NCBI GenBank assembly: GCA_003024985.2
Contig: PXIH01S0037269.1
Source of the DNA: Euperipatoides rowelli
Lineage: Eukaryota; Onychophora; Udeonychophora; Euonychophora; Peripatopsidae
DNA: 11,981 nt
Direction: 5' to 3' (one strand)
The notes beneath the pieces were generated by a model. The model saw nothing but the letters and a program-made list of their open reading frames with translations, was not told the DNA's origin and did not search any database. The position numbers and the translations under genes are program-made. Shown here in pieces: positions 7,675 to 11,981 of the stretch (within the stretch, counting starts at the first letter, position 1; every line of letters begins with the position of its first letter).

Positions 7675-8261
7675 TTTCGAATATGTTTGTGAACCTCTCT
7701 AATTATGTGATAGATGATCTATTACATTTGTCTGGTAGCAGATGGTCAAATTGATTAAAGAACGTTTAGGGAATTTGTTCATTAAAGAACTTCTTCTTTC
7801 GCTAAGCAAAGTCAGATTCAGTACTTATTAGTTATTGGAAACCTGGGTAAATTTTTCCTAGAATTATTCTAAATGCATTTTTTTTCTTTCACTATTAATT
7901 TCTAGGTTATTATTTTCATCTTTGGTTATAGTTGAAAGCCAGCCAAAAAATAAAATTAAAATAAGATGTTAAAATAAATGACTTCACTGTTCTGTTTTTA
8001 AAAACAAAGAGGAGAAATTTCATTTAAATGTCTCACTGATGTTCAATTAGCTGTTAAATGTTTTTTTTTTTTTGCAAATCTTGCTGGATGTTCAAACCAA
8101 AATTATATGTACATTTATGCTTGTAGAGTCAGACTTAATACAATATGTTTTCAAAACCTTTGTTGATAGGTAATCTTCAGGACATGAATTTGATTCATTA
8201 CTCAAGATGCAATGATCCAACAGATACAGTGTAGATTCTACTAAGACAGTAGATAGGTTAT
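7675..8261. other. AT-rich stretch, no gene seen
   Basis: No protein-like frame or repeat ends. A short direct repeat CATTAAAGAAC-type sequence occurs at about 7755 and 7780, and a T12-14 run at about 8060. Confidence 0.5.
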
Positions 8262-8553
8262 TTCTCGAAATGATAAAATAATTAATAATTCTGAAAACAT
8301 TGATCAACTGGATGATGCAGTTAATCAATCATAAAGTTCTGATGGTGATGAGTCCATTGATGGAGAAGCTGAAGCTTTCGATAGGAGAAAAAAAAACAAT
8401 ACTAAAGATAAGTAAAGGATCCAATTAAATGAGGAAAGCAAAAAAGAGAAAAGAAAAATGAAAGAAGCTCTGAGGTCATTGCTATGCAGTCCAATAATGA
8501 AAAAGCTAAGCCTATCCACAGAACTATTAAGAAATAGTTATGTTTGTGGCGAA
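8262..8553 (+). pseudogene. weak decayed coding-like stretch, acidic then lysine-rich
   Basis: One plus-strand frame reads SENIDQLDDAVNQS, stop (8332), SSDGDESIDGEAEAFDRRKK, stop (8413), then NEESKKEKRKMKEALRSLL and continues open to a stop at 8554. The composition, an acidic Ser/Asp/Glu run then a basic coiled-coil-like run, resembles disordered nuclear-protein segments. It could equally be the biased product of a purine-rich strand. The minus-strand frames here (8092-8328, 8325-8519) are unconvincing hydrophobic mirror frames. No family recognised. Confidence 0.22.
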
Positions 8554-8615
8554 TAAAAGATTAAATAATATTTTGAGAACAGTAATTAAATTCAAAATCA
8601 CAAGAAAAACTATTA

Positions 8616-8768
8616 AGTGTGAGAGAAAGAAAGGGGAGAGAAGAAGAAGGAATTAAATGGGAAAATAAAATAAAGGATGGTGAAAGTATGGTTCAAAATT
8701 TATAACAAAGCAGAAGCTTTTAGACAATGTTCTTAAAAAATTGTGAGGAGGGGAGCAGGGGGGGGGGA
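8616..8768 (+). repeat. polypurine tract and G-run
   Basis: A nearly pure purine stretch at about 8616-8665 is followed by GGAGGGGAGCAGGG and a long G homopolymer ending at 8767. Four runs of G within about 21 bases fit a G-quadruplex pattern. The rest of 8554-9070 shows nothing else recognisable. Confidence 0.6.
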
Positions 8769-9076
8769 AAGAATGATTACACTACATATTCTGATTAGTG
8801 ATTTCAATTACAAGCAAATACAATTGTTTCAAAGCTTTAATATGTTCTGAGTTTTATATAGTCTTTATAATGTGGCTGAAGTTCATACCGTGTCAAATAT
8901 ATACACCTGATTTGGTTCTAGTTTTTGTTCAACAATAGATTAGTACTTTGTCTCACATCAAAATGATAAATTAATTTAGGTTTCAAATAATACCTATTGA
9001 AAAATCAAACCATACACTATGCTCATTTCAAAACCTTCTTTCCTCCAACAATAATTTGATTCAAGAATGTAATACT

Positions 9077-9099
9077 ATCATCATCATCATCATCATCAT
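9077..9099. repeat. (ATC)n microsatellite
   Basis: About seven ATC units. It directly precedes a less AT-rich block (9100-9250) that could be an unclassified interspersed repeat, since many animal repeats end in such tracts. Confidence 0.9.
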
Positions 9100-9250
9100 T
9101 GTGTGCGTGTTCCCCAAGGTGGTGTTTCGTGCTAAGACTGGGTTAACCTAAGGCAATTGTCTGTACTAGGCCTCCAGTGCTGGTCGAAATTCGACCAATA
9201 AGAAATTCCTTTGTAAAAAGCCGCCACTCCTTTGTAAAAAGCCACCACAA
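9100..9250. repeat. possible unclassified interspersed repeat with palindrome and 21-bp duplication
   Basis: A GC-richer block next to (ATC)n contains the palindrome TGGTCGAA-A-TTCGACCA (9181-9197) and two tandem 21-bp units TCCTTTGTAAAAAGC plus CGCCAC or CACCAC (9207-9227, 9228-9248) differing at one base. No family is recognised and no coding frame is visible. Confidence 0.45.
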
Positions 9251-9610
9251 CGCTAAACATAGAATGTTTTAAATTTTATCTATAAATTTCAGCTTTTGCA
9301 CACCCTCTCCATATAAACTTTAACTCTGCCAAATCTCACACTCCTCCATGCGCCCAATATGCTTAAAAAGGGATCCAAAGTTTTCCCTTCAAGTATTAAT
9401 ATATAGATTAAAAAGAAGAGTTGAAGACAAAAATCTTTGGTGTTTGATATAATACTATTGGTGCTAAAAAATCATAGTTGCAGTAGTTTCCTATCTAGAC
9501 ATTTGAGATAAGATCCAGTGAAGATGTTTTTAATTATGATTTAATCCTATTTAAGAAGTTTATTAATCGGTTGAAAGTGATTAACTAAATAGAATGTGTT
9601 TTTTTTTTTA

Positions 9611-9860
9611 GTGCGGCACCAGTGGTCCAGCGGTTAAGGCTGTGCTGCTGGAGTAAGTGCATATATGAGAACTGAGGGTTCCATCCCCATGCAACCCAGT
9701 GCTGAAAGTAAGAATATTTTTTTTCTTGGCCAGTGTGTACAGGTTCTTTCTACAGGCAAATTTGAAATTATTGTGACAGTTTAAAGAAACGGGACTTGTG
9801 AAAATGGATAATTCACATGGATTTCCTGAAAGTCGAGGATCCTCTAAGCAACATTGTGCA
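9611..9860 (+). mobile_element. tRNA-derived SINE
   Basis: The head contains an A box TGGTCCAGCGG (9623-9633), matching TRGYNNAGYGG, and 43 bp later a B box GGTTCCATCC (9677-9686) close to GGTTCRANNCC. These are the internal RNA polymerase III promoter of a tRNA-like gene. The sequence between does not fold as a full tRNA and no anticodon arm is convincing, so it is a tRNA-derived SINE head and not a tRNA gene. The body after about 9700 (including CCAGTGTGTACAGGTTC) is non-coding; the right end near 9860 is approximate. A T-run precedes it at 9599-9609. A minus-strand open frame across it is a shadow. Confidence 0.72.
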
Positions 9861-10030
9861 AGGAAGAAAAGAACCATGTATAGGCTATATTGTAAATAAA
9901 TGTTGATCCATTGCCTTAAGCGGTGAAGTATATACAAATATGTATGTGTTTGATAGGAATTAACTTTCATAATGTTTTATTAAACTGCATAATCAGCTGA
10001 AATGTGATGACAGGAACACATAGAAGGGAT
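9861..10030. other. AT-rich spacer, nothing recognised
   Basis: Short AT-rich sequence between the SINE and the foldback element, with no repeat ends or coding signal. Confidence 0.5.
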
Positions 10031-10687
10031 GGTACATTTTTATCAGCAAAAATATATTAGGAAATATCAAGATTTTTTTGTGCAAATTAAAANANTTAAT
10101 TAAAATAAATCACTTACCTTGCCAAGGGCACTTCGTTGTCTATAGAATATGATCGTTTTAGAAAAAACATCTTCGTTAATAAATCGTGTAAGCCATTCTG
10201 TCGATTATCGTAGATACCACCTGGTGTATTTTACTATAAATACGGAAGCTAAATATCGGGGAGCAGTTATTCTTAAATCACTTTTTATGGCAATAAAATT
10301 CCTAGATTTTTGATGAAGGAAGGATCTATGTGTAATTTTAGGAATCTCAAGAAAAACCCACAAATCCTTCCTTCATCAAAAAACCTAGGGAATAAAATAA
10401 TAATCTTTAAAAATGAATCATTGAGATGCAACCCCAGGCCTTGTTACTAACTACTCCCTCCTATTTTTCACGTGACATTTGAGCAGATTCCTTCCATTAG
10501 GTTATGTAAAATGGTTGTTTTCATCGTAAAACTGAGTATTAACAAATATGTTTTTTCTAAAATGATCATATTCTATAGACAATGAAGTGCCCTTGGTAAG
10601 GTAAGTGATTTATTTTAATTAAATCTTTTAATTTGCGCAAAAAAATCTTGATATTTCATAATATATTTTTTCTGATAAAAGCGTACC
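10031..10687. mobile_element. foldback / long-TIR non-autonomous DNA element
   Basis: The left arm (10031-10180) and right arm (about 10538-10687) are inverted repeats of about 150 bp with roughly ten differences by eye. Both begin GGTAC followed by TTTTATCAG. A second inner inverted pair lies near the centre (10301-10325 and 10364-10389, GATGAAGGAAGGAT core) with a 38-nt loop. The sequence between outer and inner arms matches poorly. No transposase frame is present. Long arms around a non-coding core fit a foldback or MITE-type Class II element. An old inverted duplication is the alternative, since no target-site duplication was found. Two N bases lie in the left arm. Confidence 0.8.
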
Positions 10688-11059
10688 CGTACCCCACACA
10701 GAAACATAAATGTTTAAAAATCATAGAAAATTTATTGGAGAAGAAAAAGAATAAAATAAGCAAATACAGTATGTATATATTTAAAATAAAAAAAAAACAC
10801 ATTAATTAGTTTAATTACTTAAAAAAGCTTGTTAAAATTGCAGTTTTGAGGAAAATGAATAAAACACTGTTGAATGCAATCGCAGAGGGCAATAAAATAT
10901 TCAGTGGTCCTGAAATGTATGAAAAAATTTAGACATTTTTTACAAAATATTTGAAAATATTGAAGATGGTCAAATAGTCAATAAATTATATCCATAATTT
11001 TTTTTTATAAATAAAAATAATTTATTATAAGTTATAACAAATGATACCCAATTAAAAAA
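10688..11059. other. AT-rich stretch, possibly upstream part of a decayed LINE
   Basis: No clear gene. Short frames such as FYKIFENIEDGQIVNKLYP (about 10936-10992) are open but not recognisable. Because a LINE RT fragment follows at 11060, part of this may be decayed LINE sequence, which I cannot show. Confidence 0.35.
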
Positions 11060-11158
11060 AAGGAACCTTTTCAGGATATTCAAAGTGCCGTTACAACATT
11101 AAATAAAAGAACTTCACCAGGCCCTGACCTTCCTCCATTTAAATTCGTTAAGATTTTT
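11060..11158 (+). pseudogene. LINE reverse transcriptase fragment (second element)
   Basis: A 33-codon frame reads KEPFQDIQSAVTTLNKR then TSPGPDLPPFKFVKIF, ending at TAA 11159. This matches the segment just before the first RT motifs in non-LTR elements, where an EI--AI--L---KSPGPDGIP---LK pattern is conserved. The usual Gly after GPD is Leu here. The rest of the RT is absent, replaced by the small inverted-repeat element starting near 11184. The fragment does not overlap the region retained in the 6130-7674 LINE, so identity between them cannot be tested here. Confidence 0.72.
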
Positions 11159-11194
11159 TAATACATACTGGGAGTAATTATAGTATATTAACAT

Positions 11195-11447
11195 TTGGTC
11201 AGATTCCGTTATCTGCCCACCAACATAATTAACGTTAAGAGTCGAATGATAACTAAAACGTAGTAGGTGTGGAATTAGTAATTTTTCTTACTGATTTTAG
11301 TATATTTTCTTTACAGTCCTAACCTTACCATAACCCTGAACCCTAGGATAATCTAGAGGTGAAATAATCTTTTGCTAAGCACCGATCTAATAATTACAAC
11401 TTATTACCGTCAGCGTTTTGGTGGGCAGATAATGGAATCTGACCCAA
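11195..11447. mobile_element. MITE-like element with ~30-bp terminal inverted repeats
   Basis: Left end TTGGTCAGATTCCGTTATCT plus GCCCACCAA (11195-11223) is the inverted complement of 11418-11447, with one base change and one indel. The flanks TATATTAA (11184-11191) and TTAATATA (11454-11461) are also inverted, so the repeat may extend outwards to 278 bp. No transposase is encoded. It looks like a small non-autonomous Class II element of undetermined superfamily; no clear target-site duplication. Confidence 0.78.
11310..11360 (+). repeat. interior repeat, copy 1 (inside the MITE)
   Basis: From TTTACAGTCCTAACCTTACC through AACCCTGAACCCTA to ATAATCTAGAGGT this segment reappears at 11771-11860. 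Copy 1 lacks about 39 bp present in copy 2, with a single AACCCTA (11339-11345) where copy 2 has two. Confidence 0.85.
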
Positions 11448-11770
11448 AAGTTTTTAATATACACACAGAATACACTTTATAAAGTGTTCCTTTATTTTTA
11501 AAAGAAAAAAATACTAGTGAGATTGGATGGTAAACCTTTTGATCTGGCAGCATTTAGATCAATATCGTCAATAATTATCGATGTGAAGATATTTTCTCAT
11601 GTTTTAAATTAAAAAAATAATGTCCCAGCATATGGATAGCGTATTATAGAATCACAGTTCACTGTGAAAGATTGAATGGTCATGATGCACGAGAGCCTAA
11701 AATTGGTGGGTGGGGGGTTAAGTTCATTTTGGTCACTTGATTCAAAATGAATAGCAGCATTATTTTTTAA
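11448..11770. other. AT-rich spacer with short palindromes
   Basis: Holds CACAGT-TC-ACTGTG (about 11653-11668), a G-rich run GGTGGGTGGGGGG (about 11705-11717), and a perfect hairpin TTCATTTTG / CAAAATGAA (11723-11731, 11743-11751) with an 11-nt loop. No coding signal. Confidence 0.55.
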
Positions 11771-11860
11771 TTTACAGTTCTAACCTTACAGAAACCCTGA
11801 ACCCTAACTCCTAGTACATATTAAACACACTATGACCCAACCCTATGATAATCTAGCGGT
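11771..11860 (+). repeat. interior repeat, copy 2, interrupted by a transposon end
   Basis: It matches 11310-11360 with a 39-bp extra block bounded by AACCCTA at 11800-11806 and 11839-11845. Homology ends at CTAGCGGT (11853-11860), immediately before CAGTGGCGTAGC. The expected continuation in copy 1 (GAAATAATCTTTTG) is absent. Confidence 0.82.
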
Positions 11861-11981
11861 CAGTGGCGTAGCTAGAGATTAAAGGGCCCCTGGACCTTAA
11901 GTCATAAGGGGCCCCTATGCGGGGGGAGGGGGGAAGTCGGGACAAAGCCCAATGAAAAAAATATTTCAAGAGATGAATTTG
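11861..11981 (+). mobile_element. hAT-like DNA transposon terminus, cut by the window end
   Basis: CAGTGGCGTAGCTAG is a widespread terminal motif of animal hAT-type elements, which begin CAG(T/G)G and duplicate 8 bp. The following GGGCCCCTGG, GGGGCCCCTA and G-rich sequence resemble non-autonomous members of that group. The candidate left target duplication is CTAGCGGT (11853-11860). The right end is outside the window, so size, duplication and superfamily are unproven. Confidence 0.6.

Noticed and set aside
8092-8519. Two minus-strand frames of 78 and 64 codons
   Set aside because: Ile/Leu/Phe/Ser-rich complement of an A-rich strand; no recognisable motif or start context.
8747-8768. Origin or promoter G-quadruplex
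   Set aside because: The pattern fits a quadruplex but nothing nearby supports a regulatory role.
9611-9693. Functional tRNA gene
   Set aside because: A and B boxes are present, but no convincing acceptor stem, anticodon arm or terminator T-run; tRNA-derived SINE fits better.
9608-9970. 120-codon minus-strand open frame
   Set aside because: Lies across the SINE, including the pol III promoter boxes in antisense; no protein family resemblance.
11319-11345. Telomere-like (TAACCC/AACCCT) sequence, also at 11781-11845
   Set aside because: Only irregular one- or two-unit matches within a repeated transposon interior; not an array of the TTAGGG type.

Overview
This window looks like non-coding or sparsely coding DNA from an animal genome, most likely an invertebrate and plausibly a mollusc or cephalopod. 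That placement is an inference from AT-rich sequence dense in microsatellites, a tRNA-derived SINE, an animal-type non-LTR retrotransposon of the CR1/Jockey kind and a decayed Ty1/copia element. There are no bacterial-style operons or ribosome binding sites and no intact long gene. The four N bases (2412, 3746, 10093, 10095) suggest a draft assembly.

Left part (1-935): a 16-bp minisatellite built from CAGN tetramers runs into a degenerate CCAT tract and then featureless AT-rich DNA. From 941 to 3533 lies a damaged copia-type LTR retrotransposon. It has a truncated 5' LTR, the tail of an integrase, a reverse transcriptase and RNase H broken by stops and frameshifts, a polypurine tract and a 3' LTR of about 216 bp. 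A large deletion has fused the 5' LTR directly to the integrase, removing the rest of the LTR, gag, protease and most of integrase. The element sits inside an ATT microsatellite, with a possible 5-bp target duplication.

Middle part (3534-6120): mostly AT-rich DNA with no recognisable gene. Two small GC-richer islands (3724-3985 and 4650-4770) could be exons or remnants. From about 6130 to 7674 there is a 5'-truncated, frameshifted LINE with recognisable RT motifs, a mutated catalytic box, its C-terminal coding region and an A-rich TAAA-like tail.

Right part (7680-11981): a weak decayed coding-like stretch (8262-8553), purine and G-rich tracts, a (ATC)n tract, a tRNA-derived SINE (9611 to about 9860), a 657-bp foldback element with about 150-bp inverted arms (10031-10687), a short fragment of another LINE RT (11060-11158), a small MITE-like element (11195-11447) and a partial second copy of its interior (11771-11860). 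The second copy is interrupted exactly where a hAT-like transposon end (CAGTGGCGTAGC, 11861) begins and runs off the window.

The window is best read as a layered graveyard of Class I and Class II mobile elements. No functional multi-gene system is visible. The most informative signals are structural: the LTR-to-integrase deletion junction, the foldback element with outward-facing splice-donor-like motifs, and the nested insertion at 11861.
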